Source: DATMNI01 sp035570275 (GTDB lineage: Bacteria > Acidobacteriota > Terriglobia > Bryobacterales > Bryobacteraceae). From it: 22,974 nucleotides of DNA. Positions 13,034 through 20,278 of this stretch are shown here, piece after piece. A program made the translations under genes and the position numbers. Where the stretch lies: contig DATMNI010000201.1 in NCBI GenBank assembly GCA_035570275.1, positions 1 to 22,974 on the forward strand. The letters run 5' to 3'. Position 1 is the stretch's first letter, and the number at the start of each line of letters is the position of its first letter. The notes beneath the pieces are model-generated. The model was not told where the DNA came from, searched no databases, and saw only the letters and a program-made list of their open reading frames with translations.

Positions 13034-15679
13034 TCACTCAAAGCGTAATGCAGTCAGCGGATCAATGCGGGTCGCCCGGCGCGCGGGAATCCAACACGCG
13101 GACGCGGCGACTGTCAGCAGCATCGCAGCCGCGCCGCAGATAGTGACCGGATCCCAGGGAGCGACCCCGAACAACTGGCTCGCCATGGCGCGGCTCACCA
13201 ACAGCCCGCAGGCGACCCCGGCCGCCAGGCCTATCAAAACCGGGCGCATTCCCTGCCGCAGAACCATCGCCATGAGCTGCCGGCCCGGTGCGCCCAGCGC
13301 GATTCGAATGCCGATCTCGGGCGTCCGCCGGGCCACCGCGAAGGAGATCACGCCGTAGATTCCGAGCGATGCCAGCAGCAGCGCCGCTGCGGCAAATCCT
13401 ACGGCCAGGTCCATTTGGAATTTTCTGGCCGCCACCGACTCCTCCAGGATCTGCTCCATGGTGGTGGGCTGTGGGATGGCCATTTCCGGATCGGCGGATG
13501 CCAGAACGGAGCGAATCGCGCCGGCCACTGCTAACGGGCTGGACTGGGTACGAAGCACGAAAGACATGCCGACCGGCTGCATTCTCCAGTAGTGCTCGTA
13601 AACCATCATCGGCGGATTGTGTTCCAGCCCGCTGGCGCGAACTTCGCCTACCACGCCCATTACCTCCAGTGTTGGACTCGGCTGCCCCACACCGCGCACG
13701 TGCTTGCCGATCGGGCTTTGGTTCGGCCAAAGATACCGGGCGGCCCGTTCACTGATCACGGCCGTCGGCCGACCCTTGTCGGACTCGTCCAAGAAGCGCC
13801 CCATCTTGAGTGGAATGCCCATGGCTTTCCAATAGTCCGGGGTGGCAAATCGAAAATTGGCCAGCGCCGCACTCTCCATGGGGCGAGCGGGCTGGTCCGG
13901 ATCTTCGAGACCGGACACCCAATCGTCGCCCAGCAGGGGCAGCCGGTTAATGGCAGCAGCTACTTGCACGCCGGGTAGCTGGGCCAGTTTAGCCACGGTT
14001 TCCGCTATGATGCTCCGCCGTACACTGTGTGCGTACTTGGGCGACAGATAGGAGACGTCCTGCGTAATGATGTGCGCTACTTCGAATCCCTTGTCCACCC
14101 GCATTACGCGGAAAAAGCTGAGCATCAGCAGGCCGCCGACAATCAGCAGCACGGCGCTGAGGGCCACTTCCAGGCTGACCATGATTTCGCGGACGCGCAG
14201 CTTGCCGCCGGCTTCGGTGGAGGTCGCGGCCCCCGCTTTCAACGAATCCTGCACCTGGACGCGGGCCAGCCGCCACGCCGGAACCAGACCGCAAGCCACC
14301 GCGCAAAACGCAATCGCCAGCCCGGCGAAGGCCAGCACCCGCCAATCCATTTGCACTTCTTCCAGCCTCGGCAGTCCGATCGGCGCGGATGCCACGAACA
14401 CCCGCAGCCCCGCGTAAGCCAATGCCAGCCCCGCGGCCCCGCCGGCGGCCACCAGCACCAGCGCTTCCTTCAGCACCAGGCCGAACAGTTGTCCACGGCT
14501 GGCGCCGAGCGCCATGCGAACCGCGGCCTCGCGATAGCGGCCCGTGGTCCTGACGATCATCAGGTTGCCCACATTCACGCAGACAATCAGCAGCACCGCG
14601 CCTACCGTCCCCAACAGCAGCCACAGCGAGGACCGGGCGTTGCGCGTAACCTGCTCTTGCAAGGGAATCAGAGTGGTCTTAGTCTCCAGATTGAACTGGC
14701 GCACGAAATCCGCCAGCAGCGCGTTCAGTTCTGCAATGGCCTGCGCCACGGGAACGCCCGGTTTCAACCGGATCACCGATGTGTAGTTGAGGTTGCCGAC
14801 CGCCCGCCCCTGTGAACCCTGGAAAAACGCCACCCCCGGCCGGAAAATGAGCGGCACGGCCGCGGGTCCGAAATACGCACCCCACTCGTCGCCTTTCGGA
14901 AGATGCAACTCTGGCGGCATGACGCCGACCACGGTGTGGGGTTCGCCGTTGATCTGAATTTTACGGCCTATGATGGCAGGGTCGCCGGCGAAGCGGGACC
15001 GCCATAGCGCATCGGTGAGAATCACCTCGCCAAAGTGGCCGGGTGTATCGTTCTCAGGCAGGAAATCGCGGCCCAGGGATGGCTGCACGCCGAGTGTTTG
15101 GAAGAAATTGAACGATACGTCGAGGGCGGGAAGCTTGGCCGGCCGGCCGGCCCCCACCAGCGTCAGATCCTGAAATTGGATCAGCGAAACCGATTCGCAC
15201 GAGAGACAGTGATGGCGCCACTCCATGTAATGCCGCGCGTTCACCGGAAAGTTGCCGGCAAGATTGGCGCGAGCCGGCGGAACCGTCCGCGCAAGGTAGA
15301 GGCGGCCGGGGTCGCGATACTTGAGCGGCTCCAGCAGCACGCCGTTCACGATGGAGAACATCACGGTGATCGCAGCGAGCCCCAGCGCCAGCGTCAGCAC
15401 CGCGACGATGCTGAAACCCGGGCTGCGCCGCATCTGCCGAAGCGCGTATTTCAGGTCCTGAACGAGTCTTTCGACGGTAGTCCATCCCCACATGTCTCTG
15501 GTAACCTCCTTGATCAGTGCTTCGTTGCCCAATTCCCGGCGGGCATTCCGTTCCGCCTCGGCGCGGAGTTCGCCGCGGTCGATGCGGTCCTGCGCAGCCA
15601 TCCGAAGATGCGCGCGGATCTCTTCATCCAGTTCTTCGTCGAGCCGCCGGGGGCGGCGTAACCGTGGCCATGGTCTCAT
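13034..15679 (-). CDS. ADOP-family permease (MacB/FtsX type)
   Basis: This 881-residue protein has the Acidobacterial duplicated orphan permease layout. A soluble N-terminal segment (about residues 1-80, LDEELDEEIRAHLRMAA) is typical of the family. A first membrane helix (about 92-112) is followed by a MacB-like periplasmic domain, an FtsX-type permease block (about 365-480, with VRMALGASRGQLFGLVL), another membrane helix, a second periplasmic domain and a second FtsX block (about 755-870, with IRIALGAPGRQLMAMVL). No ATPase is encoded nearby for it, hence orphan. These proteins probably act in envelope export or mechanotransmission, but their substrates are unknown. It starts 4 bp after the PadR stop with GAAGG before ATG 15679, so PadR and permease form one operon. 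Confidence 0.92.
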   Translation of the reverse strand: MRPWPRLRRPRRLDEELDEEIRAHLRMAAQDRIDRGELRAEAERNARRELGNEALIKEVTRDMWGWTTVERLVQDLKYALRQMRRSPGFSIVAVLTLALGLAAITVMFSIVNGVLLEPLKYRDPGRLYLARTVPPARANLAGNFPVNARHYMEWRHHCLSCESVSLIQFQDLTLVGAGRPAKLPALDVSFNFFQTLGVQPSLGRDFLPENDTPGHFGEVILTDALWRSRFAGDPAIIGRKIQINGEPHTVVGVMPPELHLPKGDEWGAYFGPAAVPLIFRPGVAFFQGSQGRAVGNLNYTSVIRLKPGVPVAQAIAELNALLADFVRQFNLETKTTLIPLQEQVTRNARSSLWLLLGTVGAVLLIVCVNVGNLMIVRTTGRYREAAVRMALGASRGQLFGLVLKEALVLVAAGGAAGLALAYAGLRVFVASAPIGLPRLEEVQMDWRVLAFAGLAIAFCAVACGLVPAWRLARVQVQDSLKAGAATSTEAGGKLRVREIMVSLEVALSAVLLIVGGLLMLSFFRVMRVDKGFEVAHIITQDVSYLSPKYAHSVRRSIIAETVAKLAQLPGVQVAAAINRLPLLGDDWVSGLEDPDQPARPMESAALANFRFATPDYWKAMGIPLKMGRFLDESDKGRPTAVISERAARYLWPNQSPIGKHVRGVGQPSPTLEVMGVVGEVRASGLEHNPPMMVYEHYWRMQPVGMSFVLRTQSSPLAVAGAIRSVLASADPEMAIPQPTTMEQILEESVAARKFQMDLAVGFAAAALLLASLGIYGVISFAVARRTPEIGIRIALGAPGRQLMAMVLRQGMRPVLIGLAAGVACGLLVSRAMASQLFGVAPWDPVTICGAAAMLLTVAASACWIPARRATRIDPLTALRFE

Positions 15680-15683
15680 GCGC

Positions 15684-16040
15684 TTAGCCTTCGCTCTCCC
15701 GAGCGTTCATCAGGCTGGCGATGGCCGCGCTTACCTTGTCCCACCGGGTTTGCTCGGCCGCCAGATGCTTTCTGCCAGATGCGGTCAAGCTGTAGTACTT
15801 GGCCCGCTGCTTGTTTTCGGATTGCTTCCACTCCGATCTCACCCAGCCTTGCCGCTCCAGCCGATGCAGCGCCGGATACAAGGAGCCGGTTTCGACTTGC
15901 AGGATTTCGGCGGAACCCGATCGGATCAACTGGCCGATCCCATAGCCATGCAGGGCTCCCCAACGCAGCGTTTGGAGCACCAGCATATCCAGGGTGCCCT
16001 GAACCAGCTCGATTCGATTCTGGTAATTGTTTGGTTTCAT
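15684..16040 (-). CDS. PadR-family transcriptional regulator
   Basis: This 118-residue regulator has the PadR winged helix: LVQGTLDMLVLQTLRWGALHGYGIGQLI (about residues 11-38), the recognition region LQVETGSLYPALHRLERQGWV (about 46-66) and the wing SEWKQSENKQRAKYYSLTASGRKHL, then a dimerising helix. Two adjacent ATG codons (16043 and 16040) follow GAGGAG; I chose 16040 as giving the better spacing, and a TTG at 16073 is less likely because it lies past the operators. It is the first gene of the operon with the ADOP permease, a pairing characteristic of Acidobacteriota, and probably represses itself through the two sites upstream. Confidence 0.9.
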   Translation of the reverse strand: MKPNNYQNRIELVQGTLDMLVLQTLRWGALHGYGIGQLIRSGSAEILQVETGSLYPALHRLERQGWVRSEWKQSENKQRAKYYSLTASGRKHLAAEQTRWDKVSAAIASLMNARESEG

Positions 16041-16054
16041 CATCTCCTCAGGCC

Positions 16055-16067
16055 GTAGATAGTCTAC
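16055..16067. promoter_or_regulatory. Operator-like site 1 before padR
   Basis: GTAGATAGTCTAC has a perfect 5-bp inverted repeat with a 3-base centre. It overlaps the proposed -10 element of the padR promoter and matches site 2 at 11 of 13 bases. Confidence 0.55.
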
Positions 16068-16090
16068 ATCCAACGGGCGTAGCTTGTCTA
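16061..16090 (-). promoter_or_regulatory. Proposed padR-ADOP operon promoter
   Basis: On the minus strand, TAGACA (16090-16085) and TAGACT (16066-16061) are separated by 18 bp. Each hexamer is a fair match to consensus and each lies within one operator-like site, so repressor binding would block polymerase. Confidence 0.4.
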
Positions 16091-16091
16091 C
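16079..16091. promoter_or_regulatory. Operator-like site 2 before padR
   Basis: GTAGCTTGTCTAC repeats site 1 at a centre-to-centre distance of 24 bp. It covers the proposed -35 element. Reading the minus strand, both sites share GTAGACnnnCTAC. Confidence 0.5.
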
Positions 16092-16104
16092 TCCCTGACG
16101 ATTT

Positions 16105-16148
16105 TGTGGGGCAGGTTGTTAACCTGCGGCAGATTGTGAATCCGCCTG
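16105..16148. repeat. Solo left end of the MITE-like element
   Basis: The 17-bp terminus TGTGGGGCAGGTTGTTA (16105-16121) and about 27 following bases match the left part of the 12878 element closely, including both inner hairpins in altered form. The right end is missing. It has the same orientation as the left end of the full copy, so the two bracket the PadR/ADOP operon as direct repeats. Confidence 0.7.
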
Positions 16149-16164
16149 CCCGGGGGTGGAGCCA

Positions 16165-16188
16165 GCGCACCAGCCGGCGCACCAGCCA
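16165..16188. repeat. 12-bp tandem repeat
   Basis: GCGCACCAGCCG (16165-16176) is followed directly by GCGCACCAGCCA (16177-16188), then a partial third unit. It lies just after the solo repeat end, in the gap upstream of the OmpH-like gene. Confidence 0.6.
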
Positions 16189-16234
16189 GAGCACCCTGGG
16201 TCGCGCTCATCTTTCCAAAGTCCCTCCGGTGCTT

Positions 16235-16263
16235 TTGTAACCACACTGTGGCTGACATATACA
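16235..16263 (+). promoter_or_regulatory. Promoter of the OmpH/Skp-like gene with palindrome in the spacer
   Basis: TTGTAA (16235-16240), a 17-bp spacer and TATACA (16258-16263) form a good sigma70-type promoter. The spacer begins with the perfect 11-bp palindrome CCACACTGTGG (16241-16251), which could be a repressor or activator site. The predicted start leaves a leader of about 40 bases. Confidence 0.6.
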
Positions 16264-16312
16264 GCTTTCAAAACTCGCCGTCAATGTTATGATCCCGACC
16301 AGGAGAGTCTCT

Positions 16313-16906
16313 ATGACATCGAATTCCGTGCTTACCGCCGCGCTGGTTGTAGCGGCAGCCGCGCTCGCCACGCATTCCCAAACACCGGCCGCCCCAACCG
16401 CGGCCCCAACCACCGCAGCCTCCACCAGAGTCGCGATCATCGATATCCAGGCCGCCATTCTGAACAGCCAGGAGGGCCAGAAGGCGGTCTCCGACCTGCG
16501 GAGTCAGTTCGAGCCCAAAAGAGCGCAGCTTCAGCACCGGCAGGAAGAGCTTCAGACGCTCCAGGATCGCCTCACCAAGAGTAGCGCTGCCATGAGCGAC
16601 GCCGCCAAGGAGAAGCTGGCGGCTGAGATTCAATCCAAAGGCAGGACTTTGAAACGCGACGCCGAAGACATGGACGCCGAGGCCATGGAGGCGCAAAACA
16701 AAATGGGCGAGCAACTCGGCCCCAAGATGTACGCCGTAGTCGAGAAGTACGCCAGCCAGCGCGGTTACCACGTGGTGCTGGATGCCAGCAATCCGCAGGC
16801 GCCGGTCTATTGGGCGGATTCGTCGGCGGTGATTACAGGCGATCTGCTGAAGCAGTACGATCTGGCCCATCCGGCCAAGGCGGCCGCCGACGGTAAGAAG
16901 CAGTAG
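16313..16906 (+). CDS. OmpH/Skp-family periplasmic chaperone-like protein
   Basis: This 197-residue protein has a signal peptide (MTSNSVLTAALVVAAAALATHSQ), an Ala/Thr/Pro linker, the short beta strand VAIIDIQAAILNSQEGQKA that opens the OmpH/Skp fold, and long charged helices (about residues 60-135) that would form the coiled-coil tentacles. The end returns to a beta strand YHVVLDAS as in the family. Skp holds unfolded outer-membrane proteins during transit. I chose ATG 16313 because AGGAGAG lies 5 bases upstream; an ATG at 16289 has none. It is convergent with the Clp-N/DinB gene, 10 bp apart. It stands alone, away from bamA and lpx genes, so it may be a paralogue and not the main Skp. Confidence 0.85.
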   Translation: MTSNSVLTAALVVAAAALATHSQTPAAPTAAPTTAASTRVAIIDIQAAILNSQEGQKAVSDLRSQFEPKRAQLQHRQEELQTLQDRLTKSSAAMSDAAKEKLAAEIQSKGRTLKRDAEDMDAEAMEAQNKMGEQLGPKMYAVVEKYASQRGYHVVLDASNPQAPVYWADSSAVITGDLLKQYDLAHPAKAAADGKKQ

Positions 16907-16916
16907 CGGCCTATAT

Positions 16917-17912
16917 TCAGCTCCGCACCAGCACCTGCGCCACCAGATCCTCGCCGTGCTCCACGTAGCGCTCGATCACTTCGAGCAGCGTCGTGGGTTC
17001 CGCAATCCCCACGCGGAACGGGGTTGCCAGCCTGGCTTCCGGAACCTGGGCCATCGCATGCAGCAGCAGTTGGGTGAGGCGCAGCCACAACTCCACCAGG
17101 TGGTCAAAATGCACGGCGTCGTATGCCTGCGCGCCCACCCACTCGTCCGGCGGATAGCCCGCGGCGGTAACTTTGGGCTCAGTCAGCGCTTGCGCCACCC
17201 AGCCGTGATGAATCGCGGCCCAATCCACCAGGTGACCCATGGCCTGGGTGCGCGACCAGTCCTTGCGTTTTAGCCGCGCCGCGCCATCCGCATTCGAAAA
17301 GGCTTTCAGGTGAGGGCGGGCCCCGGTCAGCAAATTCTGCAGCCGGGTGAGCGGTATCAGCAAGGAAGCGGCGGCCGGTTGGGGCATCTCGGGCTCGGGT
17401 TCCGGTTCCTCCACTGGCGCGGGCACCCCCCTTTGCACCCAGGACACTGGCGCGGGCGTCAAGGAGCGGCTTCGGCCCGCCGGCCCCTCGGGCATTTTCC
17501 GCACGATTTCCAGGAACGCCGCATGGTCCATTCCGTTTTCGCCAAGCAACTGCGCCGCGCCCGACTGTTCGTTCCGCAGCAGCCCCAGCACCAGGTGCCA
17601 GGTATCGATGATCTTGTGGCCCAGCGTCTCGGCATCTTCGGCCGCATAAGCCAGCGCGCGTTTGCACTCGTGGTTGAGCGGCATGTCCACCGACGTGGAT
17701 GTCTTCTCCCGTGGCGGCCCCAGCCGCGTTTCGATTTTCCGGCGCAGCCCCTCGGCGGACGGGATCTTCAGCAACTCGAGCAGGCTGCGGTCTTCCCGCA
17801 GGATGCCCAACAGCAGGTGCTCCGACTCGATATAGTCGCTGCCAAACTGACTGGCTTCGTAGCGGGCGAAGAAAATCGTTCGGCGCGCCTTCTCGGAAAA
17901 CCGATCGAACAT
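16917..17912 (-). CDS. Clp N-domain / DinB-like fusion protein
   Basis: This 331-residue protein begins with the two Clp-N repeats normally found at the front of ClpC/ClpA: FSEKARRTIFFARYEASQFG with SEHLLLGILRE (about residues 4-40) and LNHECKRALAYAAEDAETLG with TWHLVLGLLR (about 78-112). A Pro/Glu linker (about 163-182) follows, and then a DinB-like four-helix region (about 185-331) with HLVDWAAIHHGW and YVEHGEDLV, whose histidines could bind metal. There is no AAA+ module, so it cannot unfold proteins itself. It may sense substrates or adaptors of ClpC, or act as a metal-dependent enzyme with a recognition domain. GGAGTG before ATG 17912 supports the start. It lies 11 bp after mlaF in one operon. 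Confidence 0.82.
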   Translation of the reverse strand: MFDRFSEKARRTIFFARYEASQFGSDYIESEHLLLGILREDRSLLELLKIPSAEGLRRKIETRLGPPREKTSTSVDMPLNHECKRALAYAAEDAETLGHKIIDTWHLVLGLLRNEQSGAAQLLGENGMDHAAFLEIVRKMPEGPAGRSRSLTPAPVSWVQRGVPAPVEEPEPEPEMPQPAAASLLIPLTRLQNLLTGARPHLKAFSNADGAARLKRKDWSRTQAMGHLVDWAAIHHGWVAQALTEPKVTAAGYPPDEWVGAQAYDAVHFDHLVELWLRLTQLLLHAMAQVPEARLATPFRVGIAEPTTLLEVIERYVEHGEDLVAQVLVRS

Positions 17913-17923
17913 TCACTTCACTC

Positions 17924-18685
17924 CTAGACTTTGACGACGCGGTCCATTTCCAGAAACTCCCGAATGTGCGGATGGTCCGATTTCTCCAGGTCGTGTACCG
18001 GCCCGAAGAAAATCACACCGCTTTCGTACAGGAATACCACCCGGTCGGCCACTTTGTACATGAGGTCCAGGTCGTGCGTCACCACCACGGAGGTCAGCTT
18101 CAGTTGCTTCTTCAGCCGCAGCATGAGGTCGCCCAGATGGTCGGACATGATCGGGTCCACCATGGTGGTGGGTTCGTCGTAGAGCACGCACTGCGGCTGC
18201 GCGGCCAGCGCGCGCGCGATGGCCACGGCGCGTTTGTACCCGGTGGAAAGATCCGCCGGATACGCGTCTTTGGCCCCGGCGATGTCCACCATATGCAGCA
18301 GACCGTTGACCACGTCCTCTTTGTTCTTGGCGTCGTAGTCCTCACGCAGTTCCAGCGAAAACAGCACGTTCTCGGCCACGGTGAGGGAATCGAACAGCGC
18401 GCCGGACTGAAACACCATGGTGACTTTTCGCCGGACGCGCCGCATTTCGGACTCGGAAAAGTCCGTGATGTCTTCGTGGGCCACGATGATGCGGCCGCTA
18501 TCGGGCTTCAGAAACCCCATGATGTGCGAGAGCGTCACCGACTTGCCTACCCCGCTCCGTCCGATGATCGCCACCGTCTCGCCCGGGTTCACGTGAAAAT
18601 TGACATCGACCAAAACCGGGTGATCGAACGTCTTATAAACATGCCGGAACTCGATGTAGTGCGGGTAGGAATCATCTGGCGGCAT
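17924..18685 (-). CDS. MlaF-like ABC transporter ATPase
   Basis: This 253-residue ATPase resembles MlaF/Ttg2A, the energy unit of lipid transport between the membranes. Walker A is GRSGVGKS (about residues 43-50), the Q-loop is VFQSGALFDSLTV, Walker B is CVLYDEPTT and the switch histidine is in VVVTHD. The signature motif reads LSTGYKR where LSGGMRK is usual, and the D-loop reads TTMVDP in place of TTGLDP. No MlaE permease or MlaD protein is encoded in the window, so partners must be elsewhere. Its ATG overlaps the end of mobA by 14 bp, and the Clp-N/DinB gene follows, so the three are co-transcribed. Confidence 0.85.
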   Translation of the reverse strand: MPPDDSYPHYIEFRHVYKTFDHPVLVDVNFHVNPGETVAIIGRSGVGKSVTLSHIMGFLKPDSGRIIVAHEDITDFSESEMRRVRRKVTMVFQSGALFDSLTVAENVLFSLELREDYDAKNKEDVVNGLLHMVDIAGAKDAYPADLSTGYKRAVAIARALAAQPQCVLYDEPTTMVDPIMSDHLGDLMLRLKKQLKLTSVVVTHDLDLMYKVADRVVFLYESGVIFFGPVHDLEKSDHPHIREFLEMDRVVKV

Positions 18686-19229
18686 AACCGGCCCAATCTT
18701 CTGGAGTGTTGACGTTTTGAAAGGTTTTCAGTTCCGCAACCGGGTACCAGATGGTGGCAACCTCTTCCAGAGCCGCCGTTACCTTTCTTATGCCGTCGGC
18801 AAAACGCCGTTCCATGGCGGCGCCAGCCCGTTTGTGGTACACCGCGCACAGCGGTTCCACCTGTCCGGATGGCCCGCGAGGCAGCAAGGCGCCGGCTCCG
18901 GAACTGGCGCCGAAAAGCTCGGCGGCATCGAGCAGCGTGTCCAGGAATTCCGCGGACACTTCGGGCATGTCACAGGCAACAATCAGGTTCCAATCCGCCG
19001 AGGTGTGGCGCAGGGCGGTCAGGATTCCGCCCAAAGGTCCTTCGCCCGGATAGAGGTCGGGGATTCCGCCGAGTGGGGCATTCCCAACCAGCGTCGCGCT
19101 CCCCGCCGCCGTTTTCACGGCGCGCGCGATCCATTCCGCCAGGGCTTCGCCGCGATACGGCAGGCGCGCTTTGTCGCGCCCCATTCGGGAACTGCGCCCG
19201 CCCACCAGCACGTATCCCGACCGCGTCAC
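18672..19229 (-). CDS. mobA: Molybdenum cofactor guanylyltransferase
   Basis: This 185-residue nucleotidyltransferase attaches GMP to molybdopterin, forming the guanine dinucleotide cofactor. The GTP-binding motif LVGGRSSRMGRDKARLP is at about residues 8-24, with Val where Ala is usual (LAGG). GEGPLGGI follows, then the metal-binding CDMPEVS and the late NVNTPEDW. Length is normal. It starts at GTG 19229 with no Shine-Dalgarno sequence; TATCAT ends 6 bases before, suggesting a leaderless message. It opens the operon with the MlaF-like and Clp-N/DinB genes, a grouping without an obvious functional reason. No molybdoenzyme is encoded in the window. Confidence 0.88.
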   Translation of the reverse strand: MTRSGYVLVGGRSSRMGRDKARLPYRGEALAEWIARAVKTAAGSATLVGNAPLGGIPDLYPGEGPLGGILTALRHTSADWNLIVACDMPEVSAEFLDTLLDAAELFGASSGAGALLPRGPSGQVEPLCAVYHKRAGAAMERRFADGIRKVTAALEEVATIWYPVAELKTFQNVNTPEDWAGYAAR

Positions 19230-19235
19230 ACAGAA

Positions 19236-19241
19236 ATGATA
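19236..19241 (-). promoter_or_regulatory. -10 element of the mobA operon
   Basis: TATCAT on the minus strand (19241-19236) is followed after 6 bases by the GTG start of mobA. A clear -35 is not seen. Transcription would begin at or next to the start codon. Confidence 0.35.
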
Positions 19242-19334
19242 GCATTAGGTTTACGTTTTGAGCCGCGACCGGGCGCGCCAAAACCGTCGGAGCCGTGATT
19301 TTGCCCCCGTCAGGGAGTGTTGCCGCTTTTGTTG

Positions 19335-19340
19335 TATACT
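19335..19340 (+). promoter_or_regulatory. -10 element of the transglycosylase gene
   Basis: TATACT matches the -10 consensus at five of six bases and ends 20 bases before ATG 19361. No good -35 is visible at the right distance. Its position makes the upstream in-frame start at 19295 unlikely. Confidence 0.4.
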
Positions 19341-19360
19341 TTTTGGAGCCGAACATTTTG

Positions 19361-20212
19361 ATGCGCTTGTGTTTTAGAATAGCAGCGTGTTTTCGAATGG
19401 GAGCACTGGCGGTGCTGGCGGCGGCTGTGCTGGCGGCCGCCAGCCCGGATGGGCCGGAACGCATCACCAGCGTAGTGCGTCCGGATCCTCGTACCGGGAA
19501 ACTGGTGAGAAGCTTGGTCGTGACGTCGAAGCCGGTCCATCAGCAACGGGTCGCCGGAACCGTGGTGCCGCCGCACGTGGTGTCGAATACCGTCGCCGTC
19601 GAGCCGGCAACCGCCTTCGAGCCGCGTGCCGTCGAGCCGCGTGCCGTCGAACCACGGACGGCTGGCGCGCCGCCCGCCGGAATCGATGAAGCCGTGGATC
19701 GCATCGCCCTCCAGCACCAACTCCCGCCCCAGCTCATTCATTCCGTCATCAAGGTGGAAAGCAATTATAATCCTTATGCCGTGTCTTCCAAGGGCGCACA
19801 GGGCCTGATGCAGTTAATCCCCTCCACCGCGCGCCGTTTTGGCGTCTCCAACAGCTTTAATGCCGTGGAGAATATTCAGGGCGGGGCGAAGTATTTGAGG
19901 TACCTGCTGGACCTCTACAGCGGCAATTATCCGCTGGCTCTGGCCGCCTATAATGCCGGCGAAGGAGCCGTGGCCAGGTACGGTGGCGTACCGCCTTACG
20001 CCGAAACCCAGAATTACCTCGTCCTGGTTCACAAGCGGCTGGGCGAAGCGCAAAAGGCCGCTGCTGCGAAGCAGCAAAAGGCTGCCTCCAAACCGATGGT
20101 GCAGGAAGGAAAACCCGCGGACGCCGCGCCCGCCGGTCCGGCTCACATCGTGGAAGTCGTCCAGCCGGACGGCACTGTGCGTTACGTGGCGGGGCCGTTG
20201 ACGCCTCCATGA
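19361..20212 (+). CDS. Lytic transglycosylase (SLT domain)
   Basis: This 283-residue exported protein has a signal peptide (MRLCFRIAACFRMGALAVLAA and on), a disordered part with three EPRAV/EPRTA repeats (about residues 87-100), and an SLT-type lysozyme-like domain (about 108-215). Catalytic E133 sits in VIKVESNYNPYAVSSKGAQG, followed by LMQLIPSTARRFGV and AAYNAGEGAV. It should cut peptidoglycan glycan strands, leaving 1,6-anhydro ends. The C-terminal tail is Ala/Lys/Pro-rich and ends with a short strand VEVVQPDGTVRYVAG. It precedes an amidase gene by 66 bp, giving two enzymes that attack the glycan and peptide bonds of the same polymer. Confidence 0.88.
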   Translation: MRLCFRIAACFRMGALAVLAAAVLAAASPDGPERITSVVRPDPRTGKLVRSLVVTSKPVHQQRVAGTVVPPHVVSNTVAVEPATAFEPRAVEPRAVEPRTAGAPPAGIDEAVDRIALQHQLPPQLIHSVIKVESNYNPYAVSSKGAQGLMQLIPSTARRFGVSNSFNAVENIQGGAKYLRYLLDLYSGNYPLALAAYNAGEGAVARYGGVPPYAETQNYLVLVHKRLGEAQKAAAAKQQKAASKPMVQEGKPADAAPAGPAHIVEVVQPDGTVRYVAGPLTPP

Positions 20213-20254
20213 TTCGAAGCAAGTGCCTGGCATGATCCGAAGCCAGTGCCTGGA
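20209..20254. repeat. 23-bp tandem duplication between two murein hydrolase genes
   Basis: Two adjacent 23-bp units (20209-20231 and 20232-20254) match at 20 of 23 bases, sharing the core AGTGCCTGG. The first unit contains the stop codon of the transglycosylase gene (20210-20212). Confidence 0.75.
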
Positions 20255-20278
20255 AGGTATTGCCATTAAGTTAGTGCC

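Noticed and set aside
14027..14815. Plus-strand open frame inside the ADOP permease gene
   Set aside because: It is a shadow of the permease frame, rich in Gln/His/Arg and without any motif.
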